From assembly GCA_002327225.1 (NCBI GenBank), contig DCUN01000019.1, positions 1 through 23,668 on the forward strand: a stretch of 23,668 nt of DNA, written 5' to 3'. Shown piece after piece: positions 16,447-22,409 of this stretch. This DNA comes from Desulfobulbaceae bacterium UBA2213. Lineage in GTDB: Bacteria > Desulfobacterota > Desulfobulbia > Desulfobulbales > Desulfocapsaceae. Below the pieces are notes generated by a model. That model did no database searches, was not told the origin of the DNA, and was given only the letters and a program-made list of their open reading frames with translations. Each line of letters begins with the position of its first letter. Within the stretch, counting starts at the first letter, position 1. A program made the translations under genes and the position numbers.

Positions 16447-16633
16447 CCACCCCGATAACATCTTTGACAAAGACGACACCCTGGACTTCCTGATCTATAA
16501 GGAGTGTGAGAAAGGAGTCCTTAATCGGCAGAAAGGTAACGACGGCAAAGGCGGCTGTCTGGGGCTCCTGCTTCTGCTGGCTGTTCCTGTTGGTCTGCTT
16601 GCACCTTTCTGTTTGCAGCACTTCAGGTCGTAG
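16439..16633 (+). CDS. Small single-pass membrane protein overlapping csm5
   Basis: The product has 64 residues, with its ATG inside the csm5 stop region (8-nt overlap). The N-terminal 35 residues are acidic then basic (DNIFDKDDTLDFLIYKECEK). A glycine-cysteine turn leads into one strongly hydrophobic stretch (about 40-58: LGLLLLLAVPVGLLAPF), and the end is short and basic. The expected form is a membrane protein with a cytoplasmic N-terminal arm. It shows no signal-peptide cleavage site and no known domain I can name. Position and overlap imply co-translation with Csm5. A role in anchoring or effector function is only a guess. Confidence 0.6.
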   Translation: MSDHPDNIFDKDDTLDFLIYKECEKGVLNRQKGNDGKGGCLGLLLLLAVPVGLLAPFCLQHFRS

Positions 16634-16732
16634 TCGGCAGAGACACTGGTTGGCAGACAAGTTAGTGGAATTGATGGGCACGCTTCGCTTCGGAGTCTTC
16701 GCTTACCTGCCCATCCTACCCCTGCTGACTAC
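16630..16732. repeat. Nested inverted-repeat element (MITE/REP-like)
   Basis: Outer arms GTAGTCGGCAG (16630-16640) and CTGCTGACTAC (16722-16732) pair with one mismatch. Inner arms GATGGGCA (16673-16680) and TGCCCATC (16708-16715) pair perfectly. The inner GATGGGCACGCTTCGC text resembles intergenic repeats common in many Proteobacteria. The element fills most of the gap between the small membrane protein and csx20; the rest of that gap (16733-16819) shows nothing else I can name. Confidence 0.5.
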
Positions 16733-16819
16733 TGACTGCTTGAGTTGCGGGAGTTAGCCCGTGTTAGGATGAAACGTTTACTCCTTCCCGGAAAGTAAGG
16801 AAAAAAACGCCAAGATACA

Positions 16820-17230
16820 ATGAAAAACAACTCCGCACACCCGGCCCTCTTCCTCCTTTTTAACCATCGTCTGACTGCTGCTCAGGAGGGTGACGCCTAT
16901 GCCTCTTTGGGAATAACCCGTATTGTGTCGCCGCCTGCCGATATCACCAAGCTCTGGGCCGATATTCCGCCGGATGCCGAAGCCGTTGCCCCGGCCCTTG
17001 CCCCGATACGGGAGTGGCTTGTCGCTGAAGCGACACCCGGCGATTTTGTTCTTGTCCAGGGCGACTTTGGTGCGAGCTTTGTCATGGTGAACGCGGCCTT
17101 TCGCCTGGGCCTAATTCCGGTCTATGCCACTACTGTCCGCCAGGCAGTGGAGCAGCACCTGCCGGATGGCACGGTGGAGATCAGTCACATCTTTTCCCAT
17201 GTCAGGTTCCGTCGCTATGAGCAGGGGTGA
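16820..17230 (+). CDS. csx20: Csx20-family protein, putative ring nuclease
   Basis: The product has 136 residues. The opening FLLFNHRLTAAQEGDA, the segment LWADIPPDAE, the central VLVQGDFGASFVMV (about 77-90), VYATTVRQAVE and the closing HVRFRRY match Csx20. This is a small Rossmann-like protein found beside type III loci. Csx20 has been reported as a ring nuclease that degrades cyclic oligoadenylate (recalled from the literature). Here it would end the signal made by Cas10 and protect the cell from Cad1 and Csx2. No strong ribosome site is visible. It follows an inverted-repeat element, so it may be weakly or separately expressed. Confidence 0.8.
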   Translation: MKNNSAHPALFLLFNHRLTAAQEGDAYASLGITRIVSPPADITKLWADIPPDAEAVAPALAPIREWLVAEATPGDFVLVQGDFGASFVMVNAAFRLGLIPVYATTVRQAVEQHLPDGTVEISHIFSHVRFRRYEQG

Positions 17231-17403
17231 TCAGTATCCCTCTATCCTGAAAATAAGGCTGCTTATTTCCAACCATATCTGTAAATAATTAGCATAAAAC
17301 TGATTATAAACTATCTTATTTGCATGTTTCGTGATTATACTAAAAATGAAGCTCTTGTAAAACCTGCATCACCAAAGAAACGAACGAATGATGAGAGGCG
17401 GCC
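17231..17403 (+). promoter_or_regulatory. AT-rich control region before hipB
   Basis: This 173-bp stretch is AT-rich. It holds a small hairpin, AAATAAG-GCTG-CTTATTT (17251-17268), with too few following T residues for a confident terminator. A TATACT -10-like hexamer lies about 65 bp before hipB, with no good -35. HipB operators are expected here, but the E. coli TATCC-N8-GGATA pattern is not present. Confidence 0.35.
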
Positions 17404-17700
17404 ATGGACAATCTCGAACTCTTCACCCGTCTTGGATTGTTGTACAGAAAGAGACGGATTGAGCAAAAAATAAAATTACGCACCCTGGCAGCGCGATGCG
17501 CCATTTCCATGGACACCGTGCGTTCCATCGAACGCGGAAGCCCCAATGTCAAGATTGGTTCCTGGTTCGCGGTGGCCCAAGCCCTCAATCTCTCTCAATC
17601 CTGGCAAGGCTTGCTTACAGAAGAAACCGACCCATTTGAAGAGTATGATCGGCAGGCTCACCGTGTAACCCAGCTCCAGAAAACCAGAGTTCGCTCATGA
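17404..17700 (+). CDS. hipB: HipB-like Xre antitoxin/repressor
   Basis: The product has 98 residues. An Xre helix-turn-helix spans about 9-65: LGLLYRKRRIEQKIKLRTLA, then CAISMDTVRSIERGSPNVKI. A polar tail follows. GAGG precedes ATG 17404. The stop overlaps the hipA start (ATGA), the classic coupled hipBA layout. It should bind HipA and repress the operon. Confidence 0.85.
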   Translation: MDNLELFTRLGLLYRKRRIEQKIKLRTLAARCAISMDTVRSIERGSPNVKIGSWFAVAQALNLSQSWQGLLTEETDPFEEYDRQAHRVTQLQKTRVRS

Positions 17701-18953
17701 AAGACCCCGCTGCGATCTCCCTGCATGTCTCTGTGATCACTCCCGCTGGCGATATCCTTTACGCGGGCCGGATTCTTTCGCGCAATCTCGCCTCTCCCGA
17801 CCGTAAAGAGGGCTTCTTCAAATACAGCGAAGAATATCTCCGTCATCCCGAAGCCTACCCGCTTGATCCGATTCATCTTCCCCTTCGTTCTGACACCTTT
17901 AAGGCCACGCGAGGGGAGTCAGGCATACACGCCGTCTTTGACGACTCATTGCCCGATGCCTGGGGGCGGACCATTCTTGCCAAACGGGCTGGGCTAGACA
18001 AAACCAGATTTACTCAAGCCCATTTGCTGGAAGCCCTCAAGGACTCAGGTTTGGGATGCCTGCTCTATTCTTCTGATAACAACCGGGTTGCAAAGTTACA
18101 AAACGAGAAGGGCCGTGGGCTTGGTATAGAATTCTCCAGGATCAGCCTGGCCATTGGCGAGGCCGGCCTCTTTGAAAGCAATATGGATACCGAAAATCAG
18201 GAGTTGCAGCATCTTCTGGCCTGCGGCAGTTCTGCCGGCGGTGCCCGTCCAAAAGTCCTTGTCCGGCTTGACGGCCAGGGTTGGCTGGCCAAGTTCTCCA
18301 GTATTCGAGACGCCAATCCTTCCCTTCTCGTATCCCTTGAACAGGCAGGAATGATGCTGGCGCGGCAGGCGGGCCTGGAAATCCCGGAAGTGCTAAGACG
18401 GCAGGTGGCGGATCGTGACATTCTGCTGATCAAGCGATTTGATGTTGCTTCCGGCACGGGGCGCAACGCCCTTGTCAGTATGCGTACCCTGACCGGCTCT
18501 GAAAATCCCTACCTGATGAGCTATGCCGACATGGCCACAATTATCCGTCAAATCTCTGCTCGTCCTGATGTGGATACGGCAGCCATTTTTCGCTGGATGC
18601 TTGTGAATGTCCTGCTCCAGAATACCGACGATCATCTGCAGAACTTTTCCATGCTCCACACTAGTGACGGATGGCGACTGTCACCGGGCTATGATATCAC
18701 CCCCAATATCTACCAGGACCGCCACATCCTGCGCATTAACAACAGCGACGGCCCGTTTTCCCGCCAGGATATTCTGGCCGAAGGCCGACGGTTCGGGCTG
18801 TCGGCACAAAAATGTCGGCGGCTGTTTGACGAGGTGTGCGAACGCCTGCAAAACTGGGAAGAAATGTTCGATGCCTGTGCTGTTCCCTGGGAGCACACCC
18901 GAAATCTGCGGACAAGCCTTCACCAGAAATGGAAACTGTTGCACAGCAAGTGA
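17697..18953 (+). CDS. hipA: HipA-like serine/threonine kinase toxin
   Basis: The product has 418 residues. The HipA N-terminal subdomain includes FDDSLPDAWGR. The kinase part has SSAGGARPKVLV (about 180-191), LIKRFD, the catalytic loop NTDDHLQN (N309-N316, with D311 the likely base) and the metal-binding GYDITPN (D333). HipA kinases phosphorylate targets such as glutamyl-tRNA synthetase and cause dormancy. All catalytic elements are present, so the gene looks active. It sits between csx20 and the CARF-HEPN gene. This may be chance insertion or a dormancy layer added to the CRISPR response. Confidence 0.88.
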   Translation: MKDPAAISLHVSVITPAGDILYAGRILSRNLASPDRKEGFFKYSEEYLRHPEAYPLDPIHLPLRSDTFKATRGESGIHAVFDDSLPDAWGRTILAKRAGLDKTRFTQAHLLEALKDSGLGCLLYSSDNNRVAKLQNEKGRGLGIEFSRISLAIGEAGLFESNMDTENQELQHLLACGSSAGGARPKVLVRLDGQGWLAKFSSIRDANPSLLVSLEQAGMMLARQAGLEIPEVLRRQVADRDILLIKRFDVASGTGRNALVSMRTLTGSENPYLMSYADMATIIRQISARPDVDTAAIFRWMLVNVLLQNTDDHLQNFSMLHTSDGWRLSPGYDITPNIYQDRHILRINNSDGPFSRQDILAEGRRFGLSAQKCRRLFDEVCERLQNWEEMFDACAVPWEHTRNLRTSLHQKWKLLHSK

Positions 18954-18959
18954 TCACAG

Positions 18960-19046
18960 GTGAATCCCTTGCAAGATGAAGATGGCCGTTTCTTCGCCTT
19001 CATTGCCGCGCAGTGGAATAAGATAAATCTCAACCCGCAAGGCTGA
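18960..19046 (+). CDS. Possible 28-codon ORF just before csx2
   Basis: A GTG-started frame of 28 codons contains LQDEDGRFFAFIAAQWNKI and stops 3 nt before the csx2 ATG. Codon use looks like real coding sequence rather than spacer. It could be the 3' remnant of a lost gene or a leader peptide coupling translation into csx2. No clear ribosome site is seen and I do not recognise the peptide. Confidence 0.3.
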   Translation: MNPLQDEDGRFFAFIAAQWNKINLNPQG

Positions 19047-19049
19047 CAA

Positions 19050-20282
19050 ATGCATCGTCTTATCACTTTTCTTGGCAAGGGGCAGAAGTCTGAAAGTGGT
19101 TACCGAACCGCCAATTATTGCTTCGCAACCGGTAACTGTCGCACCAGTCCATTTTTCGGTCTGGCCCTGCTTGAAGAGCTGGCCACATCATCGACGCCTG
19201 TTGATCACCTCCTGGTTCTTGGCACGTCTTCTTCTATCTGGGACGCCTTGCTCTCTGGCGAAATGCAGGACAGCGCGTTGTGGGTTGAACTTGGGGAACG
19301 AGTCGAGGCAGGCAATGTTGACGATCGTCTTCTTAACCGTGTTGCGGCGGATGTCCAGACTACCATGAGCCAGCGCGGGCTTGCCAATACTGTGTCCTTA
19401 CGGGTCATCCCCTTTGGGCGTGATGAACAGGAGCAGATCAGCATTCTCCGCCAGATGGCTGATCTGGTGGAAAAAGGTGACCGTGTCAGCATGGATATCA
19501 CTCATGGATTCCGTTCGCTGCCCATGCTGGGCCTGACCAGTGCAATGTTTCTCAAGCAGTTGAAAGGGGCCACAGTGGAAGGCATCTACTATGGCGCCCT
19601 GGATATGACCGACACATCCGGCACACCAGTGCTGCGATTAGATGGTTTGTTACTCCTTACAGACTGGCTTGCTGCGATCAGCGCCTTTCGTGTCAGCGGT
19701 GACTATGGACTGTTTGCCCCATTTCTTGGTGATGCCGATACCGGCAATGCTCTGATTCAGGCCGGGTTTTACGAAAAAACCCTCAATATCGCTCAAGCCC
19801 GCAAGCATCTACGCGAAGCCACCAAACATTTCCCGGATCTTGAAGCGGCAGACCCAATTTTTCATCTTTTTTCTGCGGAACTTCGCAGCTTCACAGCCTG
19901 GTCCGAAAAACAATCCTTTGCCGGCCGCCAGCTTGCCGCGGCCCACAATGCCTTGGGAACAGGTAATTTCATGCGGGCCGCAGCTCTGGCGGTGGAGGCA
20001 TGTATTACCAATGCCCTGCCTAAAGGGTCTGACCCCAGTGATTATGGAGCGAGAAATACCGCCAGAGACAGCCTGAACGCACAGTGCAAAGGTAAGAACT
20101 GGCAAACAGCCGAGCCTGGACTTGCTGCCTACCGTGAATTGGGTGATCTCCGCAACTCTCTGTCTCATGGCACCCGTCCCGCATATAACAGCATGGATCA
20201 ACAAAAAACGCTCCAGAGTCAGCAACAACTCAAGGAACGACTCCGCTCCCTGTTGAAAACCATGGAGTCAATCATCAGGTAA
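19050..20282 (+). CDS. csx2: CARF-HEPN ribonuclease (Csx1/Csx2 type, TIGR02221-like)
   Basis: The product has 410 residues. The N-terminal CARF domain begins MHRLITFLGKGQ and has VLGTSSSIWD (about 56-65) and the family signature DITHGFRSLPM (149-159). The C-terminal HEPN domain carries the catalytic RxxxxH as R368-NSLS-H373. Proteins of this kind are RNases switched on by cyclic tetra- or hexa-adenylate and cut RNA broadly. Only a weak ribosome site (CAAGG) precedes the ATG, which could keep its level low. It is the second intact effector besides Cad1, so one infection signal could trigger RNA decay and ATP loss together. Confidence 0.9.
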   Translation: MHRLITFLGKGQKSESGYRTANYCFATGNCRTSPFFGLALLEELATSSTPVDHLLVLGTSSSIWDALLSGEMQDSALWVELGERVEAGNVDDRLLNRVAADVQTTMSQRGLANTVSLRVIPFGRDEQEQISILRQMADLVEKGDRVSMDITHGFRSLPMLGLTSAMFLKQLKGATVEGIYYGALDMTDTSGTPVLRLDGLLLLTDWLAAISAFRVSGDYGLFAPFLGDADTGNALIQAGFYEKTLNIAQARKHLREATKHFPDLEAADPIFHLFSAELRSFTAWSEKQSFAGRQLAAAHNALGTGNFMRAAALAVEACITNALPKGSDPSDYGARNTARDSLNAQCKGKNWQTAEPGLAAYRELGDLRNSLSHGTRPAYNSMDQQKTLQSQQQLKERLRSLLKTMESIIR

Positions 20283-20296
20283 GCAAGTATGTCCGC

Positions 20297-20312
20297 ATTG
20301 CAACATTGCAAT
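20297..20312 (+). promoter_or_regulatory. Shared cas-unit motif, perfect palindrome, site 3 (upstream of cas1)
   Basis: ATTGCAA-CA-TTGCAAT is a perfect 7-bp inverted repeat with a 2-nt centre, 55 bp before the cas1 ATG. Its core GCAACATTGC is the same as at the sites before cas6 and cas10. This is the best-preserved copy. Confidence 0.6.
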
Positions 20313-20367
20313 CATTGCCCCCGTCCTCCTTTTGTGTCACTCTTCTTGCACACACAGGAGGCTTACC

Positions 20368-21534
20368 ATGCACATCTATATCCAGACCCAAGGGTCCCGC
20401 ATCGTCCGTGAAGGCCGGCATCTACTGGTTAAAAAAGGACAAGACACCTATCACACTCTTTTTGTCGAAAAACTCCGACAGATAGTGCTGTTCGGCAATA
20501 TTGAAATTTCGCCGCCAGCCAGGTCTACACTCCTTCGGCACGGAGTGGACACCATCTTCTGTTCCCGAGATGGGCGCTACCTTGGCCGCTTTGCCACCCC
20601 GGAGCCTAAAAATGTCATGCTCAGGAAACGACAGTTTACCCTGCTCGACGACCAGGCCTTTGGCCTTGACCTCTGTCGACAGATTGTCACCGGTAAACTG
20701 CTCAACATGATAACTCTGCTCATGCGCGTCAATCGAACTCGCAAACGTGACGAACCCAGGCGTGCGGCCAAGGAAATCAGAGCACTGCTTGACAGCCTGG
20801 CCAAAGCCCAATCTATTGATTCGATACGGGGCTACGAAGGCCGGGGCAGCGCCATCTACTTCGGCGCGTTTCGCTGGGGATTCCTGCAGGATTATGGTTT
20901 TTGCCGTCGAGTTCGTCGCCCCCCTACCGATCCAGTCAATGCCGTGCTCTCTTTGCTCTATACATTTCTCTTTAATCGGATGTACGCGGCTGTTCGCCAG
21001 GCAAACCTCGATCCGCATCCAGCCTTTCTCCATGTGCCTGACTATGGTCGGCACTCTCTGATCATGGACTTGATGGAGGAATTCCGGGTTATCATTGTCG
21101 ATACCTTGACCTTGTCCCTGTTCAATCTCAAGATTCTCCAGCAGGATGATTTTCGCCTGGAATATCCAGCGCCTCCAATCGAACAGACCACGCCTGGAAT
21201 GGAACCGACAATAGACATTACCGCCGATCCTTACGGCCACATGAGCGATCTTGATTGCCGAACTCATTTTGATATTCCCAGCCAGCGTATGGGAGAAGAT
21301 GTCGCGCAGGATCTGGACTCAGAATATGGAGGCGGGAAACCGGCGGTTAAGCTGAATGATGATGCCTTCCGCCGGGTAGTTGAGAATTTTGAACGAAAGA
21401 TGACCACCGAGTTTTATTATCCCCCGGAAGAACGAACCATCAGCTATGGCGATGCTCTGATAGCCCAGGCCGGAATGTATCGCAAGGTGATCGAAGGGTC
21501 ACTCCGTGTCTATCAACCTTTGTTGCTGAAGTGA
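20368..21534 (+). CDS. cas1: Cas1 spacer-integration nuclease
   Basis: The product has 388 residues from ATG 20368, chosen for its AGGAGG site. The N-terminal beta domain starts MHIYIQTQGSRIVREGRHLL. The helical catalytic domain has E157 in GYEGRGSAIYFGAF, H222 in LHVPDYGRHS and acidic D234/E237 in LIMDLMEEFR, the metal site for integrase activity. An acidic insert of about 60 residues (near 275-335) precedes the C-terminal helix VIEGSLRVYQPLL. No reverse transcriptase is fused. The two cas2 genes follow within 11 nt, so this is the adaptation module next to the array. Confidence 0.95.
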   Translation: MHIYIQTQGSRIVREGRHLLVKKGQDTYHTLFVEKLRQIVLFGNIEISPPARSTLLRHGVDTIFCSRDGRYLGRFATPEPKNVMLRKRQFTLLDDQAFGLDLCRQIVTGKLLNMITLLMRVNRTRKRDEPRRAAKEIRALLDSLAKAQSIDSIRGYEGRGSAIYFGAFRWGFLQDYGFCRRVRRPPTDPVNAVLSLLYTFLFNRMYAAVRQANLDPHPAFLHVPDYGRHSLIMDLMEEFRVIIVDTLTLSLFNLKILQQDDFRLEYPAPPIEQTTPGMEPTIDITADPYGHMSDLDCRTHFDIPSQRMGEDVAQDLDSEYGGGKPAVKLNDDAFRRVVENFERKMTTEFYYPPEERTISYGDALIAQAGMYRKVIEGSLRVYQPLLLK

Positions 21535-21544
21535 GGCGGCGAAT

Positions 21545-21820
21545 GTGAATACGGTGGTAGTGTATGATATTGCATCCAATCGCAGGCGGGCCCATTTACG
21601 TAAATTTCTTAAGGAACTTGGAGTCCGTAGCCAGAAATCCGTCTTTGAGTGCCGATTGGATAGTCGAGAAGTCCGTGAGATCAGAACCTACTGTCGTGAC
21701 AATCTCGATCTTTCCGTCGATGCTGTGCGCATCTATCGGGTATGTGCCACTTGCATGGACAAAGCCATAATTCAGGGGCAGGGCGTCAGCTTTACCCGTC
21801 TCGACTGGGAGATTCTTTGA
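21545..21820 (+). CDS. cas2: Cas2, first of two tandem copies
   Basis: The product has 91 residues from GTG 21545; the nearby ATG 21543 is out of frame. The ferredoxin-like Cas2 fold is shown by VVVYDIASNRRR, with the conserved Asp at 8, and FLKELGVRSQKSVFECRL. The C-terminus has a CATC pair (C67, C70) followed by IIQGQG. It bridges two Cas1 dimers during spacer capture. It overlaps the second cas2 by 1 nt. Confidence 0.92.
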   Translation: MNTVVVYDIASNRRRAHLRKFLKELGVRSQKSVFECRLDSREVREIRTYCRDNLDLSVDAVRIYRVCATCMDKAIIQGQGVSFTRLDWEIL

Positions 21821-22098
21821 TGCGACTTCTCGTAATCTATGACATCGCTGACCAACGCAGACTCTATAAAGTAGCCAGGATTCTCAAAGATTACGGAGAG
21901 CGGGTACAACAATCGAAATTTGAGATTGAAGTATCTGTGCGGGTCTTTACTGAGCTGAGGGCCAGAATCGTCCAGGTCATTGAAGAAGCGGAAGACGGGG
22001 TTAAGTATATCCCTCTGTGCGAACGTTGCCTGCACAAGACCGAGATCATTGGTCTGGGCCGATACATTGACCCTGATAGTGAATTCGTGGTAGTGTAG
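21820..22098 (+). CDS. cas2: Cas2, second tandem copy
   Basis: The product has 92 residues from ATG 21820, which overlaps the previous stop (TGATG); a longer upstream frame is ignored because MRLLVIYDIAD is the Cas2 N-terminus. Asp 8 is present, followed by ILKDYGERVQQSKFEIEV. CERC (C67, C70) and EIIGLG occupy the same positions as CATC and IIQGQG in the first copy, so these are diverged paralogues. A Cas2 heterodimer is the natural idea. The sequence does not show whether either copy is inactive. Confidence 0.9.
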   Translation: MRLLVIYDIADQRRLYKVARILKDYGERVQQSKFEIEVSVRVFTELRARIVQVIEEAEDGVKYIPLCERCLHKTEIIGLGRYIDPDSEFVVV

Positions 22099-22398
22099 TA
22101 ATACCAATTAAAAATGGCCATGATGCAAATTATGACTAGGACAACCTGTCTTGACACCAGTTCCGCCGACCTGGATCGGCTACATTCTGTTCTTTGATAA
22201 TTTATTGAAATAATGAATATTTTTATGTTATACTCATAAAAGGTCTGCGGAAGTGTAAAAAACCTGCAATATCAGACACTAAGCAAGGAGGTGATACCAT
22301 GCAGTACAAGATGAGCACAAATTATTGCAGAAAATGTTGTGAGGTCTGCGAAATGACCCTTCTTAATGCTGACCAGCACCGCATCTGCGACCACCGCA
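22099..22398 (+). other. CRISPR leader region
   Basis: These 300 bp lie between cas2 and the first repeat. The first 90 bp show nothing I can name. From about 22190 the sequence is AT-rich with a promoter (22205-22234), then a near-perfect Shine-Dalgarno and a small ORF (from 22299) that runs into the first repeat. Direction of transcription is inferred to be plus strand, as for the cas genes. Confidence 0.7.
22205..22234 (+). promoter_or_regulatory. Leader promoter for the CRISPR array
   Basis: TTGAAA (22205-22210) and TATACT (22229-22234) are 18 nt apart in AT-rich sequence. Transcription would start near 22241 and read the micro-ORF and then the array, giving pre-crRNA for Cas6. Confidence 0.65.
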
Positions 22399-22409
22399 GC
22401 CTGACCTGA
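22299..22409 (+). CDS. Cys-rich 36-residue micro-ORF in the CRISPR leader
   Basis: An AAGGAGGTGAT sequence, almost the full complement of the 16S rRNA 3' end, lies 3 nt (5 nt from GGAGG plus two) before ATG 22299. The peptide starts MQYKMSTNYCRKCCEVCEMT and has five Cys (10, 13, 14, 17, 30), a zinc-ribbon-like pattern. Its last codons and its stop (TGA 22407-22409) are inside the first CRISPR repeat. Being downstream of the leader promoter, it would be on the pre-crRNA. I know of no named family. It may be a real peptide, a decayed gene or a leader element that only looks like a start site. Confidence 0.45.
   Translation: MQYKMSTNYCRKCCEVCEMTLLNADQHRICDHRSLT

Noticed and set aside
20422..21267. 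Minus-strand frame of 281 codons
   Set aside because: Opposite cas1, whose catalytic residues fix the real strand.
21742..22098. Second Cas2 as a 118-residue protein
   Set aside because: The first 26 residues overlap cas2 copy 1 and are not Cas2-like; the ATG at 21820 gives the normal N-terminus.
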